Assembly: GCF_002723835.1 (NCBI RefSeq)
Contig: NZ_BEWG01000093.1
Coordinates: forward strand, 1 to 57,722
Direction: 5' to 3'
Source: Mycobacterium sp. shizuoka-1
GTDB lineage: Bacteria; Actinomycetota; Actinomycetes; Mycobacteriales; Mycobacteriaceae
Length of the DNA: 57,722 nt
Under the pieces are notes generated by a model that was not told the origin of the DNA, made no database searches, and worked only from the letters and a program-made list of their open reading frames with translations. Both the position numbers and the translations under genes were made by a program. Positions 18,003 to 24,706 of this stretch are shown in pieces; positions within the stretch are counted from its first letter, which is position 1; each line of letters opens with the position of its first letter.

Positions 18003-18635
18003 ATGAAGTACAGCGGCCTGCTCGCCAAGGCGGTGCAGCGGTTCGGGTCGCCGAGCGTGGAGGGCAACGCCGAGCGGATCCTCGACGCGGCGCTCAAGCA
18101 GTTCGAACTGTTCGGGATCCGCCGCTCGACCGTGGAGGACATCACCCGAAGGTCCGGGCTGGCCCGGGTGACGCTGTATCGCACGTTTGCGAACAAGGAC
18201 GCGATCGTCGAGGCGGTGCTGCTGCGGGAGCTGGAGAAGTTCCTGTCGGACCTGGCCGCCGAGGCCGGCAGCTACGCCGAGGCCGAAGACAAGCTGGTCG
18301 AGGGGTTCGTGTTCACGCTCAACACCATGCAGGGCCACGCGTTGCTGCAGCGGTTGCTGGCCACCGAGCCCGAGACGGTGTTGCCGTTCCTGACCGTCGA
18401 GGGCGACGGCGTGGTGCAGACGGCGTCGTCATTCCTGGCGCATCAGCTCGCGGTCGCCCTGCCGGACGACAAGCGCACCCAGCTCGAGCTTCTCGAGGTC
18501 GCCGAGGTGACCGTGCGGGTGATCGTGTCGTTCGTGCTGACCCCCTCGCAGAACGTCGCACTGGGCGACGACGACGCCGCACGGTCGTTCGCCCGGCGGT
18601 ATCTGGTGCCGCCACTGCTGGGGCTGACGGGCTAA
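18003..18635 (+). CDS. TetR/AcrR-family transcriptional regulator
   Basis: 210 residues. The N-terminal TetR helix-turn-helix is clear: RILDAALKQFELFGIRRSTV, EDITRRSGLARVTLYRTFAN, then KDAIVEAVL. The C-terminal ligand domain is helical and has no family name that I recognise. The gene is divergent from the AurF-like oxygenase, which makes this its likely target, and the operator candidate overlaps the promoter zone of both. It probably has a leaderless mRNA. Confidence 0.88.
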   Translation: MKYSGLLAKAVQRFGSPSVEGNAERILDAALKQFELFGIRRSTVEDITRRSGLARVTLYRTFANKDAIVEAVLLRELEKFLSDLAAEAGSYAEAEDKLVEGFVFTLNTMQGHALLQRLLATEPETVLPFLTVEGDGVVQTASSFLAHQLAVALPDDKRTQLELLEVAEVTVRVIVSFVLTPSQNVALGDDDAARSFARRYLVPPLLGLTG

Positions 18636-18636
18636 C

Positions 18637-18996
18637 TCAGCTGCAGCAGTTGGGATTCAGCACGAGACACAGCGCGGCCAGCGCATCGCTGTGCGCCCGG
18701 TGGTACACGTTCATTCCGCGCCGATCCGACTCGACGAGACCCGCGCGCCGCAGCTGGCCCAGGTGGTGGCTGACAGTCGACTCGGTCAACCCCAGTGCCG
18801 TCGCGAGCTCGCCGCTGTTCTCCTCCCCCGTCGTCGAGCTGAACAGATAGGACATGATCTTGACCCGCGCCGGGTCGGCAAGTGCCTTGAGCCGCAACGC
18901 CACCGCGAGCGCGTCGTCGTCGCTCATCGGGCCTGCGGCGACCGGGGCACAGCACACCGGGGCCGAGATGTCGATCGTCGGCAGCGACTTGGGCAT
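18637..18996 (-). CDS. ArsR/SmtB-family metalloid-responsive repressor
   Basis: 119 residues. The winged helix is seen in LKALADPARVKIMSYL, TALGLTESTVSHHLGQLRRAG and RGMNVYHRAH. Cysteine pairs lie near the N-terminus (APVCCAPV) and at the C-terminus (NPNCCS), where several mycobacterial ArsR proteins bind As(III) or Cd(II). The usual CxC motif in the recognition helix is missing, so sensing would use the terminal pairs. It is divergent from the ArsI/CadI gene, an arrangement I remember for Rv2640c/cadI. It converges with the TetR gene with almost no gap. Confidence 0.87.
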   Translation of the reverse strand: MPKSLPTIDISAPVCCAPVAAGPMSDDDALAVALRLKALADPARVKIMSYLFSSTTGEENSGELATALGLTESTVSHHLGQLRRAGLVESDRRGMNVYHRAHSDALAALCLVLNPNCCS

Positions 18997-19017
18997 GATC
19001 CGATCCTGCCATGGATA

Positions 19018-19077
19018 TTGACATATATCAAAAAGGTGGCATGGTGGCGGTAGCGCGCTACTTCGATATATGTCTCA
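19018..19077. promoter_or_regulatory. Two inverted ArsR operator candidates
   Basis: TTGACATATATCAA (19018-19031) and TTCGATATATGTCTCA (19062-19077) contain GACATATATC and its exact complement GATATATGTC, 35 bp apart. Each is also a near palindrome. They are AT-rich islands in GC-rich DNA and flank the middle of the divergent promoter region, so one site could serve each gene. Confidence 0.65.
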
Positions 19078-19096
19078 CACGTAGAGAGGAATCCCC

Positions 19097-19570
19097 ATGT
19101 CCCGCGTACAGCTTGCCCTCAACGTCGACGACCTCGACGAGGCCATCGCCTTCTACTCCAAGCTCTTCAACACCGCGCCGGCCAAGGTGAAGGAGGGGTA
19201 CGCCAACTTCGCGGTCGCCGAGCCGCCGCTGAAGCTGGTGCTCCTGCAGAACCCGGGCAAGGGCGGCACCATCAATCACCTCGGGGTCGAGGTGGGCTCG
19301 AGCGACGAGGTACACGCCGAGATCGCCCGACTGGCGGGCGCGGGCCTGTTCACCGAGGAAGAGATGAACACGACGTGCTGCTTCGCGACGCAGGACAAGG
19401 TCTGGGTGACCGGTCCGGCCGGCGAAAAGTGGGAGGTCTACACCGTGCTGGCGGACTCGGACACGTTCGGCGTCAGCCCCGCGCACACCGAGGGCGGCAC
19501 CGCCGATGGTGGCGTCTGCTGCGGCGGCTCGGCCGCCGACGAGCCCGCCGCCACCACCTCCTGCTGCTGA
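19097..19570 (+). CDS. arsI: ArsI/CadI-family VOC dioxygenase (C-As lyase type)
   Basis: 157 residues with a glyoxalase/VOC fold. The family marks are NTTCCFATQDKVWVTGP, which holds the vicinal Cys94-Cys95 that bind trivalent organoarsenicals, and probable iron ligands Gln5, His61 and Glu113. Actinobacterial ArsI enzymes are reported to use Gln where others have His. ArsI cleaves the carbon-arsenic bond of methyl or aryl arsenicals; mycobacterial CadI is its close relative. The C-terminal tail has two more CC pairs (VCCGG and the final TSCC), which could bind metal. A ribosome site AGAGAGGAA precedes the ATG. Expression is presumably released by As(III) or Cd(II) through the divergent ArsR. 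Confidence 0.85.
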   Translation: MSRVQLALNVDDLDEAIAFYSKLFNTAPAKVKEGYANFAVAEPPLKLVLLQNPGKGGTINHLGVEVGSSDEVHAEIARLAGAGLFTEEEMNTTCCFATQDKVWVTGPAGEKWEVYTVLADSDTFGVSPAHTEGGTADGGVCCGGSAADEPAATTSCC

Positions 19571-19616
19571 CCGAACGGCGCTGACGTCGTTCATCCACTG
19601 TTCGCGTGGGCGTGAG

Positions 19617-19943
19617 CTAGCGGTAGTAGATGTCCAGCCGCTCGATGACGCCGTCAGCCACGGTGAACACGTCGACGGCATAGACATACTTGCCCGGCTC
19701 GCCCAGCGGACTACTGGCGCGGATCTGGATGATCTGCGCGTCCTGATCCGCGAACTGCCGCTCGATCACGGTCACCGCCTGTCCGGCGAACACGATCGAC
19801 GTGTAGAAACCCGAGATCTCCTCGGTACCCGAGTAGGTCCCGGTGGGGTGCGCGAGGGTCGCCGTAGGCGCGAAAAGGGCCATGAGAGTGGCGATGTCAG
19901 CGCGGTTGACGGCGTCGATGTACTGCTCGGCGATGGTGGTCAT
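19617..19943 (-). CDS. NTF2-like (SnoaL/ketosteroid-isomerase fold) protein
   Basis: 108 residues with the cone-shaped NTF2 pattern: AEQYIDAVNRADIATLMALFAPTATL at the start, HPTGTYSGTEEISGFY, and a final VADGVIERLDIYYR strand. It could be an isomerase, a cyclase or a small hydrolase, or only a binding protein. It begins 8 bp after the P450 stop and is surely in the same operon, which suggests that it acts on the same terpenoid/steroid-like pathway. Confidence 0.78.
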   Translation of the reverse strand: MTTIAEQYIDAVNRADIATLMALFAPTATLAHPTGTYSGTEEISGFYTSIVFAGQAVTVIERQFADQDAQIIQIRASSPLGEPGKYVYAVDVFTVADGVIERLDIYYR

Positions 19944-19951
19944 GTCTTCTT

Positions 19952-21178
19952 TCAGCGTGGGTCGATCGTCACGGGCATGTGCCGCACTCCGGCGTGTTTG
20001 TTGCTGCGGACATATTCGATCGGACCGGTCAGGGTGATCGTGTCGACGCGATCGAGCAGGGCGTCGAAGATCACCCGCATCTCGATGCGCGCCAGCGTGG
20101 CGCCGAGGCAGAAGTGCACTCCCCTGCCGAACGTCAAATGCGGATTCGGGTTTCGCTCGATGTCGAAGGTGTAGGGGTCGGCGAAGACGCGCTCGTCACG
20201 GTTGGCGGAGGCCCACCACAGGCTCACCTTGTCCCCGGCGGCGATGCGCTGGCCGTGCAGCTCGACGTCGCGGGTGGCGGTGCGGCGGTTGTACGGGGTC
20301 GACGACGCCCACCGCAGCATCTCTTCGACGGCGGTCGGCAGCAGGTCGCGGTTGTCGCGCAGGCGCGCCCAAGCGTCCGGATGTTCACTGAGCGCGGACA
20401 TTCCGATCGCGATCGAGTTGCGGGTGGTCTCGCTGCCGGCGGCGATGATCAGGCTGAGGAACAGGCGCTGCTCGTTTTCGCTGAGGGGCTCGCCGTCGAC
20501 CTCCGCGCGGGTGATCACCGAGAGCAGGTCGTCGGCGGGGTGGGCACGCTTGCGTTCCAGCAGTGCCGTGCCGTAGGCGAACATCTGGGCTTGTGCCGCG
20601 ACCACGCGGTCGTTGACCTCGCCGACCTCGCGGTCTTCGTAGTCCAGGGTGACGTTGGCCCAGTTCATCAGCTCGTGGCGGTCCTCCTGTGGCACGCCGG
20701 CCAGCTGGGCGACGGCCTGCAGCGGCAGCTCGGCGGCGACGTCGACCAGGAAATCGCACTCCCGCTTGGCAATTGCGGCGTCAACGATGCCGGCCGCGCG
20801 CGCCTGCAGGTCCTCCTCGATCACCCGCAGGGCGCGTGGTGTGGTGCTGGGGGTCAGCAGTTTGCGGATTTTGGCATGCCGTGGATCGTCCATCATGTTC
20901 AGCAGCGCGCCGACGGCGAAACCCATCGGCATGTCCTCCAGCGTGGTACCGCCGCCGTCACGGTTGCCGCCGGTTTCCGAAGAGAACGTCTCGTTGTCGG
21001 TGGCCGCGGCGACGATGTCGGCGTAGCGACTGAGCACCCAGAAGCCCTCGCCGCCCGGGGTGTGTGCGGTGGGCGGGTGAAACCACACCGGCGATTCACG
21101 GCGCAGCTCGTCGAAGACGTGGTGCGGGAATCCGGTGGTGAACCGGTTCAGGTCGGTGAGGTCGACGTCGTCGTGCAT
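19952..21178 (-). CDS. Cytochrome P450 monooxygenase
   Basis: 408 residues from the ATG at 21178, which has GGGGAGG 10 nt upstream; the frame runs to 21223 without a better site. P450 marks: I-helix LIIAAGSETTRNS, K-helix EEMLRWASSTPYNRR (ExxR), and the heme loop HLTFGRGVHFCLG with Cys357 as the thiolate ligand. It is a soluble class-I bacterial P450 that needs external ferredoxin and reductase, neither of which is adjacent. The sequence has the MMDDPRHAKIRKLLTPSTTP stretch common in mycobacterial sterol/terpenoid CYPs, but I cannot assign a CYP family. Co-transcribed with the NTF2-like gene. Confidence 0.94.
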   Translation of the reverse strand: MHDDVDLTDLNRFTTGFPHHVFDELRRESPVWFHPPTAHTPGGEGFWVLSRYADIVAAATDNETFSSETGGNRDGGGTTLEDMPMGFAVGALLNMMDDPRHAKIRKLLTPSTTPRALRVIEEDLQARAAGIVDAAIAKRECDFLVDVAAELPLQAVAQLAGVPQEDRHELMNWANVTLDYEDREVGEVNDRVVAAQAQMFAYGTALLERKRAHPADDLLSVITRAEVDGEPLSENEQRLFLSLIIAAGSETTRNSIAIGMSALSEHPDAWARLRDNRDLLPTAVEEMLRWASSTPYNRRTATRDVELHGQRIAAGDKVSLWWASANRDERVFADPYTFDIERNPNPHLTFGRGVHFCLGATLARIEMRVIFDALLDRVDTITLTGPIEYVRSNKHAGVRHMPVTIDPR

Positions 21179-21276
21179 AGGACTGGCACCTCCCCTGGCG
21201 CGGGTTTTGGACATCATGACCATACAGTCGTCGGTGAGTGTCGGGTCGGGGGTTCAGGGGGCGGGCCTACGGAAAG

Positions 21277-21876
21277 TCACGACGTGACGGTGCCGTCCCC
21301 TGAATCTGCCACGCCCCGCAGAGTGTCGAAGGCGCGGACGGCCGGCGGCGGATGCCGGAGCAGGTAGCCGCGGATTCGCGCCGAACACTCCTCAACGGAT
21401 TCGATGCTGGTGTCGACCTCGACGTCGTAGGTTGCGTGGGCGTGGACACGCGCGAGCTGGTCGACGGCGGAGCCGGGCACTCGATCGCCACGTGCCGCTT
21501 CGCGGCGCTCCAGCTCGCCCCGATCGCAGTGGACCCCGACACAGACCACGTCGATGCCGACTGTCACCGTCAGTAGATCGGCCAGTCGCCACGGTTCGCT
21601 CAAGACATGATCCATCACGATGTCGTTGCCCGCCATCGCCATTCCGGCAACTGCACGATGGAATCCGGCTCGGGTGCGGCGCAGCACCGCACTCAGGGCG
21701 TCGGCATCGAGTTCGTGGGTCCGGGCTTCTGAGCGCATCGCCCCGAACATGTCGACGCTCATGTGGAACCACGGGCTCGGGAAGTCAGCCAACAGCTGTC
21801 GAGCGATCGTGGACTTACCCGAACTGGTGACACCGTTGAGCAGGATCACCTGCCCCGGTGCCGGAGGTTCTGCCAC
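21277..21876 (-). CDS. Chloramphenicol-phosphotransferase/zeta-like P-loop kinase
   Basis: 199 residues from a GTG at 21876. The P-loop is GVTSSGKST (15-23). Downstream come FHMSVDMFGAM with the DxF acidic motif, DIVMDHVLSEP and CVGVHCDRGELERREAARGDR, which fits the CPT-like family (PF07931) that includes chloramphenicol 3-O-phosphotransferase and is related to zeta toxins. The catalytic Asp would be in SVDMF. Frame extension to 22209 is Arg-rich and rejected. It lies 98 bp upstream of the P450 in the same direction. It may phosphorylate a small hydroxylated molecule; no antitoxin is next to it. Confidence 0.7.
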   Translation of the reverse strand: MAEPPAPGQVILLNGVTSSGKSTIARQLLADFPSPWFHMSVDMFGAMRSEARTHELDADALSAVLRRTRAGFHRAVAGMAMAGNDIVMDHVLSEPWRLADLLTVTVGIDVVCVGVHCDRGELERREAARGDRVPGSAVDQLARVHAHATYDVEVDTSIESVEECSARIRGYLLRHPPPAVRAFDTLRGVADSGDGTVTS

Positions 21877-22031
21877 TCCACCATGGTGCACCGCGCGGCT
21901 GGCCTCACGGCCGGCAGCAGCTCCACTGGCTCGTCGATGTCGAAGTCGCGCGGGCCGACCGCCAGCCCAACGCAGTAAACCCGACGTCATGGCCGTCGAC
22001 GCGTGAATACCGGAGCCGCGGGAGCCGCTCA

Positions 22032-22037
22032 TATACT
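22032..22037 (+). promoter_or_regulatory. -10 box of a leaderless promoter for the ESX-like cassette
   Basis: TATACT, then 6 nt, then GTG at 22044. The -10 is near-perfect. No good -35 is seen (ACCGGA at the expected place). Confidence 0.55.
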
Positions 22038-22043
22038 CGCGTC

Positions 22044-22331
22044 GTGGACGCCATGAACGTCGACCCGATCGCACTCCGAGCGCTCGCCGCGACCTGCCAG
22101 GGCTGGTCCGCTCAGTTGGCAGCAACGTCAGCGCCGGGCTCGTCAGCCATAGCGTCGCAGGCGAGCGCGGCAGCGCTTGCCGCCGTGCACGCAGATACTC
22201 GGCTCGCATCGGCTAGTTTCTCGGCGCGGATGCAGTCGACCGCCGCCAAGGTGGTAGCACGCTGCGCCGAATACTCCTCAAACGACGAGGCGTCTGCGTC
22301 GCGTCTGACCACCCTGGCCGCGGACCTGTAG
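22044..22331 (+). CDS. EspC-like (DUF2580-type) ESX secretion-associated protein
   Basis: 95 residues (GTG 22044; ATG 22053 is the alternative). It is an Ala-rich two-helix protein starting MNVDPIALRALAATCQGW, as in the EspC/DUF2580 family, with the C-terminal motif YSSND (Y77-D81). That is the YxxxD/E general export signal of type VII (ESX) substrates. Family members are exported together with a partner encoded next to them. Here the next gene, overlapping its stop by 1 bp (TAGTG), encodes a WXG-like protein. The GC content is lower than that of neighbouring genes. Confidence 0.72.
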   Translation: MDAMNVDPIALRALAATCQGWSAQLAATSAPGSSAIASQASAAALAAVHADTRLASASFSARMQSTAAKVVARCAEYSSNDEASASRLTTLAADL

Positions 22332-23473
22332 TGCCTCCGAGCGGCCCGATTCCTACGCTTTCCGCGGTGCGCGGATGGGATACCACTCATCTCACCGAAG
22401 CCGCGAGCCACTGGACGAAGACCGCCACCATATGGGAAGACACCTTCACGCAGCTCTCGCAATCGATCAACAACCCTGGCGGAACGCCGTGGCTTGGCCA
22501 CGCTGCCGACGCAGCCCAGCACCGCGCGTATACCGACCGACTGGCGGTCATCCGCGCCGCCGATCAGTTGCACAGCGCGTCAGCGGCCGCACGTACGGGA
22601 GCTGACGAGATCCGCTCGGCCAAGGAGGCAGCACTTTCGGCGGTGGAGCGTGCGGAACAAGCCGGTTTTGCTGTCGGAGAAGACTTCTCAATTCGCAGTC
22701 GCAAGACTGGCAGTCCCGCCATGTTGGCTGCCCGGCAGGCGCAAGTAGTGACACTCGGCGCCGACATTCGTGCTCGTGTTAGCGAGCTCATTGCCGCTGA
22801 CCAACATGCTGCCGGCAAGATCGCAGCGGCAGCGGAGGGGCTCGACGGCGTCAATTTCACCGATCGCGATGCCACGCCGGAAATCCAGAAGCCATCGATT
22901 CAAATGGTCGATAACCATGAAGGTCGGGACCAATCACCTCAACCACCAGCGCGAGGCTTACCCCCCGAGGGTGTGCAACCACCGGTCGAAGGCCCGCTCA
23001 CACCGGGACCCGCCAGCCGCCCCAGCGAAGCTGGGAAGGGCGGCCAAAGCCTATGGGACAAGGACGGCGGGGAGTGGCGCTACTTCCCCGGGGACAAATG
23101 GCACAACCCGCACTGGGATTACAACGGACACGCGAACCCAAAATCGCCATGGGACAACATCCCCATCGATGACCTGCCGCCCCGGATTGTTGAGGCACCG
23201 CCGATTATCTCTGGCTTGCCGCCATGGCTGCTGAGCCCCGCAACGCCTGGGGTTCCCGGGCAACCACAGAACCCTCTTTTGACGCCGTTCCCTGGTGCAA
23301 CGATGCCCAGCCCCGCGCCCGCTCCTGCCCCGGCCCCTGGAGCGGGACTCATGCCGCACATTGAGATTGGTGCTCCCAGCTCGGGCGATCTGCAAACCGC
23401 CAGCGGTGAAACGGCGATGGTCGGCGGTGGCGCCCTACTGTTGTTGATCATCGGAGCGATGGCACTGGCATGA
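22331..23473 (+). CDS. WXG-like, proline-rich, membrane-ended protein; putative ESX substrate
   Basis: 380 residues from GTG 22331. Residues 14-170 are helical and Ala-rich with a WXG-like turn (PWLGHAADA, W54-G56), as in ESX substrates. Residues 180-235 and 290-345 are Pro-rich. Between them is a compact Trp/His/Asn block (W242 to P284) with KWHNPHWDYNGH, reminiscent of C-terminal toxin/nuclease modules. A hydrophobic segment (364-380) ends the protein, which may anchor it in a membrane. It overlaps the EspC-like gene and is followed after 13 bp by another unknown gene. I do not recognise an exact family; a polymorphic-toxin-like effector or a cell-surface ESX protein are the leading ideas. 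Confidence 0.65.
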   Translation: MPPSGPIPTLSAVRGWDTTHLTEAASHWTKTATIWEDTFTQLSQSINNPGGTPWLGHAADAAQHRAYTDRLAVIRAADQLHSASAAARTGADEIRSAKEAALSAVERAEQAGFAVGEDFSIRSRKTGSPAMLAARQAQVVTLGADIRARVSELIAADQHAAGKIAAAAEGLDGVNFTDRDATPEIQKPSIQMVDNHEGRDQSPQPPARGLPPEGVQPPVEGPLTPGPASRPSEAGKGGQSLWDKDGGEWRYFPGDKWHNPHWDYNGHANPKSPWDNIPIDDLPPRIVEAPPIISGLPPWLLSPATPGVPGQPQNPLLTPFPGATMPSPAPAPAPAPGAGLMPHIEIGAPSSGDLQTASGETAMVGGGALLLLIIGAMALA

Positions 23474-23486
23474 GTAGTGACTCGCG

Positions 23487-24107
23487 ATGAACTTCTCCTT
23501 TGGAACCAACACGGCGTCGTCATTGGCGGAGGTGCTAGCGGGATGTGTTGGGGACGTCGAACTTGTCCCACCGGAACATTTGCCACTGTGGCTGCCGGAT
23601 CTCGGTGTACCCCGCCTATGGGTAGCGACCGCCCCCAACGGAACTGTCACGCGAATGCTGCTGCGTGGAATTCGCAGCGAAGAACGCTGGGACGCTTGCG
23701 AAGTCATCAATCTGTACCGAATCGCGGGAGCCATTCCCGCGCCTCTTGTGCATGAACAAATCGCTCGAACATTACGCGACAGCGGCGCACGGGCGATCCA
23801 GAGCCATCGTGTCGACGTTGCGGCGCAGTACAACGTCGTCGCTGCACAAGCCGCCGGGTTGCTCTCGATCAAAGACGGCGTCCTGCGCTGTCAATACACC
23901 GATTTCGCTGTGAACACCGCATCCGGCGGCGCACTCATCGAGCAGATAATTCTTGTTGCAGGCAAAGCATTTCCGCTCCTGGAAAATGAGCTGACAGCTC
24001 TTTCTACCGAGTTGCAACGTGCACTACTAGCCAGCATCGATCGAGCGTCCCCATCCGACGCACGATCTCAGATACCTACGAGTCGGCCCAGCCAGGGAGA
24101 GCCATGA
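23487..24107 (+). CDS. Unknown protein, third gene of the ESX-like cassette
   Basis: 206 residues, soluble, no signal peptide or membrane helix. The N-terminal half has mixed strands (VPRLWVATAPNGTVTRMLLRG), the C-terminal half has LRCQYTDFAVNTASGGALIE followed by a long helix ending in LSTELQRALLAS. Its stop overlaps the start of the fourth gene by 4 bp (ATGA), so both are coupled. The position after a putative ESX substrate would suit a chaperone, an immunity factor or a second exported protein, but nothing in the sequence decides this. Codon choice is less GC-biased than in flanking genes. Confidence 0.7.
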   Translation: MNFSFGTNTASSLAEVLAGCVGDVELVPPEHLPLWLPDLGVPRLWVATAPNGTVTRMLLRGIRSEERWDACEVINLYRIAGAIPAPLVHEQIARTLRDSGARAIQSHRVDVAAQYNVVAAQAAGLLSIKDGVLRCQYTDFAVNTASGGALIEQIILVAGKAFPLLENELTALSTELQRALLASIDRASPSDARSQIPTSRPSQGEP

Positions 24108-24511
24108 GCGTCGTGCGCGTCAACTTCCTTCCAGAGTTCCACTTCGGTGACGACGCAGTGCTCCTAACCGTCGACGGCGACGGCCTCAAGACCTTCATGT
24201 CGGCCTTGGAACAGGCAATGCGCACTGACTCATCGCAGCTTCTCCACGACGGCGTCGAGCACCAGTTCCACATCGAACCCGGCACAGCAAGCGCCGAGCT
24301 AAGTCCCGGGCGGGTGGTGTGGCGTCTCGACGCGGCCAAAGCGGCTGAGATCGCCGACGACTTGGCTGCGCTGAGCGCCCCACGTGACGGTGGCAAGACA
24401 GCCGGCCATTTCTACGTCGACATGACCACACCCGCGGACACTCTTGTCATATCCCGGGACGAGTACACCGACATCACCTATCCGTGGGTGTCGCCACCGC
24501 AGACACTTTGA
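24104..24511 (+). CDS. Unknown small protein, fourth gene of the ESX-like cassette
   Basis: 135 residues, acidic, without membrane segments. It reads as a small alpha/beta domain (VRVNFLPEFHFGDDAVLLTV, then a helix GLKTFMSALEQAM, and a late FYVDMTTPADTLVISRDEY). Size, acidity and its coupled last position in the cassette are those of an immunity protein, but this is inference from context only. It ends 37 bp before the tRNA-derived repeat that marks the neighbouring island. Confidence 0.65.
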   Translation: MSVVRVNFLPEFHFGDDAVLLTVDGDGLKTFMSALEQAMRTDSSQLLHDGVEHQFHIEPGTASAELSPGRVVWRLDAAKAAEIADDLAALSAPRDGGKTAGHFYVDMTTPADTLVISRDEYTDITYPWVSPPQTL

Positions 24512-24547
24512 TTACGAACAGCCGCGGAAGCATAAGGGCCGTTCTCG

Positions 24548-24596
24548 CTAGTAACCGGGAACAGGATTCGAACTTGCGACCTCTGGGCTACGAGCC
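24548..24596 (-). repeat. Degenerate copy of the 3' half of tRNA-fMet (att-like repeat)
   Basis: These 49 bases match 27044-27091, the 3' half of the initiator tRNA gene, from the CTAG next to the acceptor end through the T-arm to the anticodon, with about five differences and one gap. There is no 5' half, so it is not a tRNA gene. It is in the same orientation as the intact tRNA, as expected for the displaced end left by an integrase-type insertion into a tRNA 3' end. Confidence 0.8.
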
Positions 24597-24706
24597 GTCA
24601 TCTCGATAGTTTGCTACATCCGTTAAGTCTCACTGGCGCAGGCAAAGGCTATTGACATTCCGGACCGTTTCAGGGCGACTCGGTATCTTGGCGTCGGTCA
24701 AGATAC

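Noticed and set aside
21277..21876. Zeta toxin-antitoxin pair
   Set aside because: The kinase is CPT-like, and no small epsilon-type antitoxin is next to it.
24548..24610. Second tRNA gene
   Set aside because: Only the 3' half is present, with changes in the T-arm and anticodon; no 5' half can pair.
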